DNA of 64,000 nucleotides from Aptenodytes patagonicus. Its lineage: Eukaryota; Chordata; Aves; Sphenisciformes; Spheniscidae. Each line of letters starts with the position of its first letter. Within the stretch, counting starts at the first letter, position 1. Position numbers and translations under genes: made by a program. The stretch is taken from positions 14,632,101-14,696,100 of the forward strand of contig NC_134950.1 of assembly GCF_965638725.1 (NCBI RefSeq), in the 5' to 3' direction. The notes below the pieces were generated by a model. That model made no database searches, was not told the origin of the DNA, and saw only the letters and a list, made by a program, of their open reading frames with translations. Below, piece after piece: positions 13,551 through 24,275 of this stretch.

Positions 13551-15083
13551 AACTTGTGGGCAATATTATTTCTCCTGAGGATAGTCCCATAGCATGGCCT
13601 AGGAAACGGGAAGTTTCTCAGCTCTTATGTGGACCACAGAAGACTTTTTAAAAGTTGGTGTGCTGTATTGCTTTTCAGATTAGTCATTATACAATACTTA
13701 GCTGAAGTCCACGATGGTGGCCTTCCAAAACTTTAAGAGCCTCCGCTCTAGGGGAAAGCAGTCTGATATCAATGAGTGGAAGGGAGTGAGGAGTAATTCT
13801 GACAGATGTCCCGGGGTAATATCAGATAGCAAATTAGGCAGAACATGAAGACAAAAAAAGGTTGTTAATGGTTTGGAGGCAAGTTATGCAGCAACTTTGG
13901 GTAAGAAATCAAGGAGTTACTCTTTTCCCTATGGAGGTGATGGTGGTATAGAGGCGTATCACACCATAGCTTACAGGGCTGCACAGACCTCCCCAAGATA
14001 GCTCTGGAACTGGAAGGAGTTGATCTCTGGATCAATCCACTTTTCAATCTGCTGGAGCTTCCACGTAAACCTAGCACCAACTTATTGTTTTCCCCAGCAG
14101 AATGATCTCAATTCAACGAGAAAGCCCCTCATGGACCTTTGGGTGTCCAATTGTTCAGAGCAAGGGACCATTCTATAATGACATTATCAGAAGGTGGCAA
14201 AAGAAAAAAGCAAGACTTTGACAAGAAAATACCAAAATCCATTTGCTGCTCAGGAGATGTCACTGGAGTCCAGGTATCCATTGCAATGCTTTTCCAATAG
14301 GATGCCTGGTCAGGGGAAAAATAGGTAAAGTGACTCTCAGCAGGACAGTAAAGTTCTTTTTATTTTCTTTCCCTTTTTTCTTCAGAATGGTTTCTTTCTG
14401 TAAGAATGCAAAGTAAAGCCAAAAGTCTCTAAGGTATCTTTTCAACAGACTTCCAATCTGTAATGATGCCTCTCATTGCCAAAATATTTAAAAGGCCTCT
14501 GAAAGTCAGACAGTGCAGATATAAAACCCTTTCTCAGGCCTGAAGAACTAGATTATAGTATTTTTATGGAAACCTTTAGAATAGGGCCATAAAAAAAGGC
14601 AGGGATGAAATGCTGCCTCTTTTTCTACTAAATAATCCCTTTCAGGAAGTCCATTGCAAGTTGCATTTAAAACTATTTTGGCACCTGCCTATAGCATTTA
14701 TCTAATTTTCCTTCAAGTTGCTTCTATCAGTTGAAAAAAGACTTTCTGGTGCTTGAAACTGTACTAGATTCATTAACCTCTGTGTTAACGCAAAACCGAA
14801 GTTTTTGAAGACCCTTCCTCCTACCTCGGCTTTATATTGCATTAATTGAGAATTTTTGGGGTCTTTCAATCTCAAGCTGTATTATGTGGATAGCAGAGTG
14901 AAGGCAGCATAGGGTTACTGGTTTCCTTTTAGGTGGAACAGGTTTGCAGAGACCTGTTTGATAAAGAGGTTAAGAATATAAATAAGCCAGTGTACTAACA
15001 GGAGGAGGGAGATGTGTTTTTCTTACTGCTTCTCTCATTGCCGAACCTAGGCTGTGGGCCTGGATGGTGCTACTCACCTGGTT

Positions 15084-15115
15084 TGGTTTGTGTGCACATT
15101 GGTTTGTGTGCACAT
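15084..15115. repeat. 16-bp tandem duplication
   Basis: TGGTTTGTGTGCACAT occurs twice head to tail without a mismatch. Confidence 0.85.
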
Positions 15116-15172
15116 CTCAGCCCTGCCTTGGCTACATGTAGGAATGACACTTTTCTCCCCTTTTCTTTTGTT

Positions 15173-15530
15173 TCTAGTGGGAGAAAATCCAGGCTTCTGG
15201 GCCAGAATTTTATTGTGCTCCAGCAAACCCCTTGGCTTGAATGGTCAGGAGACTGGATCTACCCTGTGGTATTCACCTGACCTGCAAAAATGAGGTTAAT
15301 GCTAAGTCTCCTTTCAGGGAGAGAAGACCAGAAATACCTTTTCTACCTCTCCTCTCTCTGTAGTAGTCTCTTAGGTGACCTCTCTATTGGTTGTGCTCTT
15401 GCCCTTCTTCACCAGTCCGACCCCAGCACTGACAAACCCATTTTAGTGAAGGGGCAAGAGGAAGAGCTTGAACCTGATGAAAATGAGCAATTCGAAGCCA
15501 CTGAAGATGAGGATGACTGTAGTTAGGTAA
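15173..15530 (+). other. Exon-like stretches of unknown identity
   Basis: A strong acceptor-like tract (pyrimidines ending GTTTCTAG at 15177) is followed by an open frame reading GENPGFWARILLCSSK. A second acceptor-like tract (CTCTCTCTGTAG near 15362) precedes a frame that becomes very acidic (EELEPDENEQFEATEDEDD), stops TAG at 15524-15526, and is followed at once by the donor-like sequence AGGTAAGG. I recognise no protein. This could be a degraded gene, an exon of an unannotated transcript or coincidence. Confidence 0.2.
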
Positions 15531-17182
15531 GGCTGAAGATGTAGTCTTCACTTTTAGGATGTTGCTGTTAAAGTCCAGCATATGCTTATGCCAGCCTGTT
15601 TAGAGGTTGGGGTTTTTTAATATGGCTATTTCCTGTAGAAATTTTCCTATCAAGTCTTTACTTTGTTTGTCCTAGGTTTTTTTCTTTACAAATTAACCTG
15701 GTGTAAAAACAGCAGAAGTACAACTTTTGGCAAAGGATTAAAAGAATGAGAACTGGCTCCACTTCGTTAAAACTGATCCCTTAAAAGACTTTCAAAGGAA
15801 GTATCAAAGCTTGATAGGAGGCTTTGATTAGACAGATAAAACAGTTATTATATTGTTTTAACGCAGTTGTTTAAAAAATGCAAGAACAGGGAAGCAATCC
15901 TGAACATTAGAGTATAAACACAATACCTATACAATTACAGCTATATCGGAATGTCACCTTTTACTATTATGTCTGTTGTCTGACATTTTACTACACACAC
16001 GTGGAGTACATAGACTAGACGTTCCCACTAACGGCTCTATAGAAAAGAGTGGAACTTTAATATTATGATATCCACAGTTAACAGCTGTTTAAAGAAGTAG
16101 GTTCTCACGACAGAAGGGAATTAAATCATCCATAGGACATGCTTTTCTGGTTTTGATCCTAATCAAAAGCAGAGGAGCTGGTTATGAATGTGAAGGAGAG
16201 AGGCAGCAAGCGTGGCAAGGAGCTGGTGAGTTCCCTGTTCTTAGGAAAAGGAGAGGCTTTCTGAGGGCAGGAATCGATAAACTCAGGATTCATAGTAAGA
16301 TTACATAAAGATATAACCCAAGGGAAAGGGAGTTAAGGAGATACAGGAAGTCTTCAAATAAAAGGCTCTAAAGGAACAAGCACAAACCATCCAAAAATGG
16401 CGAAAGGGTAAAAAGTTTAAAGAAGTTCTGGTTACATGTTTAGCTCTTCACTGACATCTAACTCTTGAAGGAAGCACACAGGAAATGGGATATAAATTGG
16501 ACTGGATATAAATTAATTATAAATCAGTAGCACTAGCCAAAGTGCAAAACCCAATATACTTGGCTAGGGACAGTAGAGTAACAAGAAGACAAGAAGAAGT
16601 GACAAGAGATGCCGGGGGAGGGGAACCTCAATCCATACCACTCCTACCAATTTGATGCCAGGGCCAGCAATAGATGCCCAGAGCCTGGAGAAGGACACAG
16701 GTCAGCAGGAGAGCGCCTGAAGAGCAGCACAAAGGAACTCCAGCCAGTAAGGCAGCTTCACTGGGGACCCAACTTAAATGCCTCTATGCAAACACAGGTA
16801 GCATGGGGAATAAACAAGAGGAGTTAGAGACGTGTGCACGCCTGCAGGGCTACGATCTTATTGGCATCATGGAGACGTGGTGGGATGGCTTCTATGATTG
16901 GAGTTTTGGGATGGAGGGATAGAGGCTCTTTAGGAAGGACAGGCAGGGGAGACGAGGAGGGGGTGTCGCCCTCTATGCCAATGACCAGCTGGAGTGCATG
17001 GAGCTCTGCCTGGGATGGATGAGGAGCTGACTGAGAGCTTATGGGTCAGAATTAAAGGGAAGGCAGGGACAGGTGACATTACGGTGGGGGTCTGCTACCG
17101 GCCACCCGACCAGGAAGACTGAGCGGATGAGGCCCTCTATAGACAGATAGGAGCAGCCTCACGCTCAGAAGCCCTGGTCCTC

Positions 17183-17695
17183 ATGGGGGACTTCAACCAC
17201 CCCGACATCTGTTGGAGGGACAACAGGGCAGGGCATAAGCAATCCGGGAGGTTCCTGGAATGCATCGATGATAACTTCCTTCTCCAAGTGGTAGAGGAGC
17301 CAACGAGGAGAGGTGCTATGCTGGACCTTGTTCTCAGCAACAAGGAGGGGCTGGTGGGGAATGTGAAGCTCAAGGGCAGCCTGGGCTGCAGTGACCACGA
17401 AATGGTGGAGTTCAAGATCCTTAGGGCACCGAGGAAGGCGCACAGCAAGCTCACTACCCTGGAGTTCAGGAGAGCAGACTTTGGCCTCTTCAGGGATCTG
17501 CTTGGTAGAATGCCATGGGACAAAGCCCTGGAGGGAAGAGGGGCCCAAGAAAGCTGGGTAATATTCAAGGATCACCTCCTTCAAGCTCAGGAGCGATGCA
17601 TCCCAACAAAGAGGAAGTCAGGCAAAAACTCCAGGAGGCCTGCATGGATGAACAAGGAGCTGCTGGACAAACTCAAAGACAAAAAGGAAGCCTAG
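17183..17695 (+). pseudogene. CR1 endonuclease-domain fragment (longest open piece)
   Basis: Open 170-codon segment of the CR1 second reading frame. It starts at MGDFNHPDICW, the GDFN motif of APE-type endonucleases, and includes LDLVLSNKEG and GCSDHEMVEF, the SDH active-site motif near the domain end. The rest is the linker towards the reverse transcriptase. It ends at a TAG after DKKEA. The N-terminal part of the endonuclease lies in the same element upstream but is cut by the stop at 16920 and further changes, so this is a relic and not a gene. Confidence 0.85.
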
Positions 17696-17860
17696 AGAGG
17701 GTGGAAGCAAGGACAGGTAGCCTGGGAGGAATACAGAGAAATTGTCCGAGCAGCCAGGGATCAGGTTAGGAAAGCTAAAGCCCTGATAGAATGAAATCTG
17801 GCCAGGGACATCAAGGGCAGCAAGAAAAGATTCTATAGGTACGTCGGAGATAAAAGGAAG

Positions 17861-18544
17861 ATGAGGGAAAATGTGGGCCCTCTCCGGAACGAAACGGGAG
17901 ATCTGGTTACCCTGGACACAGAGAAAGCGGAGGTACTCGATGACTTTTTTGCCTCGGTCTTCACCAGCAAGTGCTCGAGCCTCACCGCCCAAGCTGCAGA
18001 AGGCAAAGGCAGGGACTGGGAGAATGAAGAACCGCCCACTGTGGGAGAAGATCAGGTTCAAGACCATCTAAGGCACCTGAAGGTGTACAAGTCCAAGGAA
18101 CCCGATGAGATCCATCCACGGGTCCTGAAGGAACTGGTGGATGAAGTTGCTAAGCCACTATCCATCGTATTTGAGAAGTCGTGGCAGTCCGGTGAAGTTC
18201 GCACTGACTGGAAAAGGGGAAACATAACCCCCATTTTTAAAAAGGGAAAAAAGGAAGACCCAGGGAACTACAGGCCAGTCAGTCTCACCTCTGTGCCTGG
18301 GAAGATCATGGAGCAGATCCTCCTGGAAGCTATGCTAAGGCCCATGGAGGACAGGGAGGTGATTCGAGACAGCCAGCATGGCTTCAGCAAGGGCAAGTCC
18401 TGCCTGACTAACCTAGTGGCCTTCTATGAGGGAGTGACTACATCAGTGGACACGGGAAGGGCTACAGATGTCATCTGTCTGGACCTCTGTAAGGCCTTTG
18501 ACACGGTCCCCCACAACGTCCTTCTCTCTAAACTGGAGAGGTAG
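17861..18544 (+). pseudogene. CR1 reverse transcriptase, N-terminal half
   Basis: 227 open codons covering the region before the RT, the fingers ([12 protein letters not shown], then [18 protein letters not shown]), [12 protein letters not shown], and motif A in [13 protein letters not shown], where the first catalytic Asp is kept. Premature TAG at 18542-18544. The reading continues in another frame within the same element. Confidence 0.88.
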
Positions 18545-18574
18545 GGATTTGATGGGTGGACTGTCCAGTGAAGG

Positions 18575-19531
18575 GTGAGGAATTGGTTAGATGGTCACAT
18601 CCAGAGGGTAGTGGTCAGCGGCTCAATGTCCAGATGGAGATTGGTGACGAGTGGCATCCCGCAGGGGTCCGTATTGGGACCAGCGCTGTTTAATATCTTC
18701 ATCAATGACATAGTGGGATCGAGTGCACCCTCAGCAAGTTTCCACACCAAGCTGAGTGGTGCAGTTGACACGCCAGAGGGACGGGATGCCATCCAGAGGG
18801 ACCTGGACAAGCTTGAGAAATGGGCCCGTGTGAACCCCATGAGGTTCAACAAGGCCAAGTGCAAGGTCCTGCACCTGGGTTGGGGCAATCCCCGGTATCA
18901 CTACAGGCTGGGGGATGAAGGGATTGAGAGCAGCCCTGCCAAGAAGGACTTGGGGGTACTGGTGGATGAAAAGCTGGACATGAGCCAGCAATGTGCGCTC
19001 GCAGCCCAGAAGGCCAAGCGTATCCTGGGCTGCATCAAAAGAAGCGTGGCCAGCAGGTCCAGGGAGGTGATTCTGCACCTCTACTCTGCTCTGGTGAGAC
19101 CCCACCTGCAGTACTGCATCCAGCTCTGGAGCCCTCAGCATAAGAAAGACATGGACCTGTTGGAGCGGGTCCAGAAGAGGGCCATGAAAATGATCAGGGG
19201 GATGGAACAGCTGTCCTATTTTCTGAGAGAGTTGGGGTTGTTCAGCCTGGAGAAGAGAAGGCTTCAGGGAGGCCTTATTGCAGCCTATCAGTACTTCAAG
19301 GGGGCTTCTAAAAAAGATGTCGGCAAACTTTTTAGAAGGGCCTGTTGTGACAGGACAAGGGGGAATGGCTTTAAACTAAAGGGGGGTAGATTGAGACTAG
19401 ATATAAGGAGGGAATTTTTTGTGCTGAGGGTGGTGAAACACTGGCCCAGGTTGCCCAGAGAGGTGGTGGATGCCCCATCCCTGGGAACCTTCAAGGTCAG
19501 GTTGGACGGGGCTCTGAGCAACCTGATCTAG
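18575..19531 (+). pseudogene. CR1 reverse transcriptase C-terminal half, active site deleted
   Basis: 318 open codons with the motif B region [20 protein letters not shown], then the stretch where FADD should be, the thumb-like region [23 protein letters not shown], and the C-terminal domain LVRPHLQYC and [14 protein letters not shown], ending in [11 protein letters not shown]. Against the CR1 pattern about 4 nt are missing near 18713 and about 5 nt near 18743. Together they restore the frame but replace [11 protein letters not shown] with unrelated residues ending ASFHTK, so the catalytic Asp pair is gone. Confidence 0.88.
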
Positions 19532-19638
19532 TTGAAGATGTCCCTGCTCATTGCAGGGGGGTTGGACTAGATGACCTTTAGAGGTCCCTTCCAACCCAGA
19601 CTATTCTATGATTTATGATTCTAAGACATTCTATTATA

Positions 19639-19695
19639 AGTTAATATTATTAATATTATATTATACATTAATATTAATTTATATATGTATACACT
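19639..19695. repeat. AT-rich TTAATA-type simple repeat
   Basis: Low-complexity run of TTAATATTA-like units just after the 3' end of the CR1 and before the older LINE. It probably expanded from an AT-rich insertion site. Confidence 0.7.
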
Positions 19696-19829
19696 AACAG
19701 GAAGCACAATGGCATTTCCAGTTTGCTGTTCATTAGAGAGAAGGAGAGCTAGCAAAAGATGGTACCAAGAAGATTCAAGTGTTTTCTGCATCTATTATAA
19801 TTTAAAAGATCAGCTGGTAACTAATCCAA

Positions 19830-21170
19830 TACTGAGTAAGGCCTCAGTCTAGAACAAACTTAAAACAAACTAGAGAATCCTTAGGTGAGCTGGGTGCTTT
19901 GAAATCATCTGAACTTGACAAAATTCATCCATGGTGCATAAAGAGCTTGCTGAAGTAAGCTTAGAAAAAATTAGCAGTTATCTTTGAGAATCTGTGGAGA
20001 TCAAATTTAATACTGGGTATATGAAAACAGCAAATACAGCAGTTATCTTGGAAAGTAAAGAGCTGGGAAATTCTAGTTAAGCTAGAAACCATCCATAGGT
20101 TGGTTAATAGATAATTAAAGAAACCATCCATAGGCATTTGGAAGATAACAAGAGGATGAGCAATGTGTTTTTTCAGGGAAGGTTCATATCACGCTCATCA
20201 AATTTCCTTCTACAACAAAGAAGTCATTCTAGATGAGTGAAGCAAAAGATAATGTAGGTTAACACAGACAATTTGAATTGTATTAATATGACAAGCAAGC
20301 TAGGAAGATGTAATCTTGCTGAAACTGTTATGCTCACATACAGGACAGTGTTGGAATCCAAGGAGAAGGTATCAATATGTTGAGTGAAATCTTCAATACT
20401 GGAATAAATGACTTGAGTGATGGGGCAGAGAACTGTAGAATTAAGCTTGCCAAAGATAAGCAGCTGGGAGAGACTTCAGGAATGCTGGAGGACATGATAA
20501 AGATTCAAAGAAATTGTGAAAAATTGGAGAAACCATCAAAATGATGGTCTGAAGTTCAGCGGAATCAGTGCAGATCATCACCAGGAACAACCAATTGGAT
20601 GAATCCAGGATAGGAACAGCTGGATAGGTGACTGATCTTTAAAAAAGGAACAGAGGTTCAAAATGAACATGATCCAAAAGTGTAATGATGTTGCAAAGAA
20701 GGCAAACCTCATTCTCAGATGTGTAACAAGGGTGTGGCCTCCAAAATGTAATAATCCAGGTACTCTGTTCAGCAAGGGGCATACACTGTCTCATGTTGGG
20801 CACTGCCTTTGGAGAAATGTATATATAACTGGAGGAAGTTCAGAGCAGCAAGGATTTATCAGAGGGCTAGAAACAAAGATGTATGAGGGTAGGATGACTT
20901 ATTTGGGATTCTTTAACCTAAGACAGACAAGGCTGAGCGTGGAGGTAGGTTAACGATCTTCCAAGTATGTAAAAGTTAGTTCCAAAGACTAAGGTGGTGT
21001 CTCTAGTGAATAGGGCAAGAAGTGATCAGCCTAAATCACAGCAAGAAAGATTCTGGCTTAACGTTGGTATAAACTTTTTAACAGGAAGGATTGTGAAGCA
21101 TTGGGTCAGATTGCCTGAGCAAACTGTGAAATTGCAGTCAGTGGTTGTCTTTAGAAACAAGCCATAATAG
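19830..21170 (+). mobile_element. Ancient, highly degraded CR1/L3-type LINE
   Basis: With many stops and gaps, the plus strand still translates to pieces in CR1 RT order: LDKIHPW near 19.92 kb (compare [12 protein letters not shown] in the younger copy), FENLWRSNL, then NDLSDGAENC and KLAKDKQLG near 20.41-20.46 kb at the FADDTKLG position, and a C-terminal part near 20.8-21.1 kb with RIVKHWVRLPEQTV-like residues (compare [13 protein letters not shown]). It has the same orientation as, and sits immediately downstream of, the better preserved CR1, but is far more diverged. Boundaries and subfamily are uncertain. Confidence 0.65.
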
Positions 21171-21179
21171 GCATTTATC

Positions 21180-23765
21180 TCCTCAGCCCTTTCCTCCTTG
21201 TGCTCAGACGCTGCCTTCCTTACTGCTTCATCATATTTTTGAAGTTGTAACCAGAGAAAGAATTTCTCATTCACTGCAATAAATTCTTAAATAGTTGTGG
21301 CAGGTTAAGTGAAGAAATAAAATAGAAAGTAAAGTGGGGAAAGACAAGAAATCAAATGAGGATAAATATTAGGTTGTTGCATATTTTTCTAACACCTTTA
21401 ATGCCCAAAGCGTGAAAGACTAAAGGAGAGGGGATCTGTAACATCACTGAAGTGAGAGTGCAGGCAAAGAAAGGCACTTGAGAGAGGGAGTTTTCTTCTT
21501 GTGACTGAGGTGTAAGCAACTGATATTTGTTGACAAATGTTGTGCTCTGTGGCAGAGATACTTGGAAACATAAGATGAAGTTAGGAAATCTTGTACTTGT
21601 TGACATTTTGTCAAGAGGACATGACACTTCCTCCAAGCACTAAGACTTGAGTTGTCATACCTGCAATCACTATGTCTGCCTCTCGCTCAGAGCACTGATC
21701 CGTGCTCTCAACTTCTGCAGTCCCTGCTTCTCTCCCCAGTTTTGGCCAAAATGCTGCCTGTTGAATAACTTCATCCTGAATGCTGTAAATGCTGTAGATC
21801 TTATTCAGTGTTGGATGAAAGTGAAGAGAGTGTATTCTTTTGAAGAATTTCATGCTAGGCTTGTTTGTTCTCTGTATTGTGATAGATGACATTTGAGGGC
21901 ATATTTATGAGAATTCTCATCACATCAATATGCTAATTGAATTCAAAGGATGTTTCTCCTCACTGCTTCTTATGATCCGTCCACAAGCTGGAAGGAACAA
22001 AACATGGACGATTTCTTCTGTGTTTGTACAACTCTGAGCATGCATATATTATATATTATACATAACTAATAACTTTAAAAGCCTAGTACCTCAAACTTGA
22101 TTTCTAAGCTAGGATTTTCTCTCTTGTTTTATATTTAATGTATTAGAGCTTGTCTTCTGATATAATCAAAAGATAAATCTTGTACCTTTTTCTGCCCTGC
22201 CTGCCAGACGTCTCTCTAGCAACAGCTATGCTTACAGGTGTGCTGCTGATGATAAAATTCTAACATTATTGCATAAATATTATGAGTAGAAGATGTTGTT
22301 TTCCTGAGAAACTATTTCTGGAAGGGTATTAACTTCAGTGCATAGTAACTTCTGCAAAACAATTTCATTCTACGTTGGTTATAGAATTACAGTAACAGAA
22401 ATCATGACAGTGAAATAAGAATCTTAGTGATGAAGGAACCTGTAATTAAAGATGCTAAGGATGCATAATTTTAGCTGCTTCCATATCACTGCTTATTAAT
22501 ATCAGACATAATCTTGTTCTTGGGATTAACTTTTTATTTAATACAATTTACTGTTTCGCAAATTCTAGTGAGAAATCCAGTGCTAAACAACATTGCATCA
22601 ATAATTTAATCAAAATCACTCCCTGCTATATGTTTATATTTTAGTGCTGAGTATTTAATCTCTACATATGCATAATCCTTAAAAAGAAGGGGGCAAAAGG
22701 TACTTGCAGTTTAAGGCCACAGTGGCCAATGCATGTGAGGTGCTTCTGGTGGGGTCCAAAAACAGGCAGGTAATGTAAAGGATGCAAACTCAGTTGCAAA
22801 GTACTGAAAGAAAACTTTGCTTTACCAACTTTCTCCTGACAAGCTATACAAGACAGAAAAATAATGGCTACAATAATTTTGTTTTAGTTATGTGACTAAT
22901 CTTGGTTCGTTTAGATTTCATTTCCCTGCTTTTTATTTCAGAGACTGATTAAAAGATTGAAAGAAAAAGGGACTAAATCTTGAACTAAGATAAAACAAAA
23001 GATGATTTATACTGTCTTGTGAGTCTTTTTTTTTTTTTCTGGCTCCGATTGTAACATTTTTTCCTGATGGTCTGACTAGCAAAATGCCACTACCAGTTTG
23101 AAGAGAGACAAACTCATTCCATTATGACACAGCAGCTATGACAACCTCTTTTTTTGTTGCTTAATGGTGTGTTCAAGAATGTCAAAACAGCTTGCAAATA
23201 TTTCTGTTTTTGCTGTTTCAGGGACATGAAAACAGCAGCTTTAATTGTATTGAAATATTATTCAGAACAGCTTAATACTTTGGGAGCATTTCTTGGCATC
23301 AGTGTGCTTGCCAATATTTCTAATGATAGATTGTCCACTAGTCTTGGAAAAGTTAGTTTAAAACTCTCTAATATAGTCAAGTAAGCTATACTCAATAAAG
23401 CAGAAATGCCGTTTAATTGGATGTGGAGACTAAATACTTGGTGGTGACTATTTAAATTTTCATTTCTCATTCACAAAAATCAGAGAGTAGTCCAGCTCAT
23501 CAGGACCTGTGGTTTCCATTTGAAATTACAGTGTATGATTGCCCCCTTTGATATGAAATGGCTTCTGAATGGTTTTTGTGAAAGTGGTGCCAAATCATAA
23601 AAATCACCATAATAAACAACACACTTATCAGCAAATTTCAGCAGTCAGAGGAAGGAATTTGCTGGACAGAGTAGGTGAAATTCATTTCTGGAAATAGAGT
23701 TTAAAAAGATTAGACATAACTATTATCTGCCCTCTCAAACATATAGTTTGGGAAAAATGTAGTAA
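21180..23765. other. Unassigned intergenic DNA
   Basis: AT-rich sequence between the ancient LINE and the old CR1 at 23766. No feature recognised beyond short T runs. Confidence 0.6.
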
Positions 23766-24275
23766 ATCATAGGATCACAGGAAAATTCATGTTGGAAGGG
23801 AACTCAGGAGGTGTCTAGCCCAACTTTCTGCTCAAAGCAGGGTCAGCTCTGAGGTCAGACCAGATTGCTCAAGGCTTTGAGCAAGCCCAGTTGGGGCTGA
23901 ACCGCCCCCAGGATAGAGACTGCACAGCCTCTGAGTAACCTGCTCCAGTGCCTGACTGCCCTCAGGGGGGAAAGTCCAGAGGTCTGACCCTCTCCTCCTT
24001 CAGCTTATGCCCAGAGTCTCTCACCCATCCACCAGGCACAGCTGTGAAGAGCCTGGCTCCCTACATTCTTGATGGCCTCCTCCTGGGCACTGGCTGGGGG
24101 CTGCTGTTGGGTCCCCCCCAAGCCATCCCTTCTCCAGACTGAACCAGCCCAGCTCCCTCAACCCCTCCTCAAGGACAAGTGCTCCTGCCTCAAACATCTC
24201 CATGGCTCTCAACTGAACACACTCCAGTTTGCCAATGTCTTTCCTGTGTTGGGTGCCCCAAAATTAGACCTCAGT
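23766..24275 (-). mobile_element. Old CR1 3' fragment
   Basis: The plus strand runs atcataggatcac, ttggaaggg, then the degraded reverse complement of the CR1 C-terminal coding region. The minus strand still reads LVLEEGLRELGWFSLEKGWLGGD, clearly related to [20 protein letters not shown] of the younger copy. It ends near the GGGGCCCC-like segment. Considerably diverged. Confidence 0.85.

Larger units (their letters stand above)
9251..16604. other. Unassigned intergenic DNA
   Basis: Holds two hairpins (10155 and 10987), a MIR-like relic (13400), a tandem duplication (15084) and an exon-like stretch (15173-15530). The 16.1-16.6 kb part before the CR1 may contain an unrecognised 5' portion of that element; a frame near 16.33-16.45 kb reads QKWRKGKKFKEVL but has a stop and no match I know. 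Confidence 0.55.
16605..19623 (+). mobile_element. CR1 LINE, 5'-truncated, endonuclease + RT, inactivated
   Basis: Non-LTR retrotransposon of the CR1 clade. The 3' end at 19534-19623 has the CR1 signature: TTGGACTAGATGACCTTTAG, then CCCTTCCAACCC, ending in degenerate ATTCTATGA repeats with no poly(A). Upstream the second reading frame can be followed in order: an APE-type endonuclease, from CLYAN and METWWD (about 16.78-16.89 kb) through GDFNHPDICW (17186) and CSDHE (17387); a linker; then the reverse transcriptase with [18 protein letters not shown], motif A AFDTVPHN (about 18.5 kb) and PQGSVLGP (about 18.66 kb); then the C-terminal domain with [13 protein letters not shown] and [12 protein letters not shown]. 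It cannot be active. A TAG replaces a Tyr codon at 16920, another stop lies at 18542, and two small deletions remove the catalytic FADD. The left boundary is approximate, and the first reading frame of a complete CR1 is not recognisable. Confidence 0.95.

Noticed and set aside
17165..17584. Long minus-strand frames opposite the CR1 endonuclease
   Set aside because: Antisense shadows of the GC-rich CR1 coding sequence; they match nothing and the sense frame is clearly CR1.
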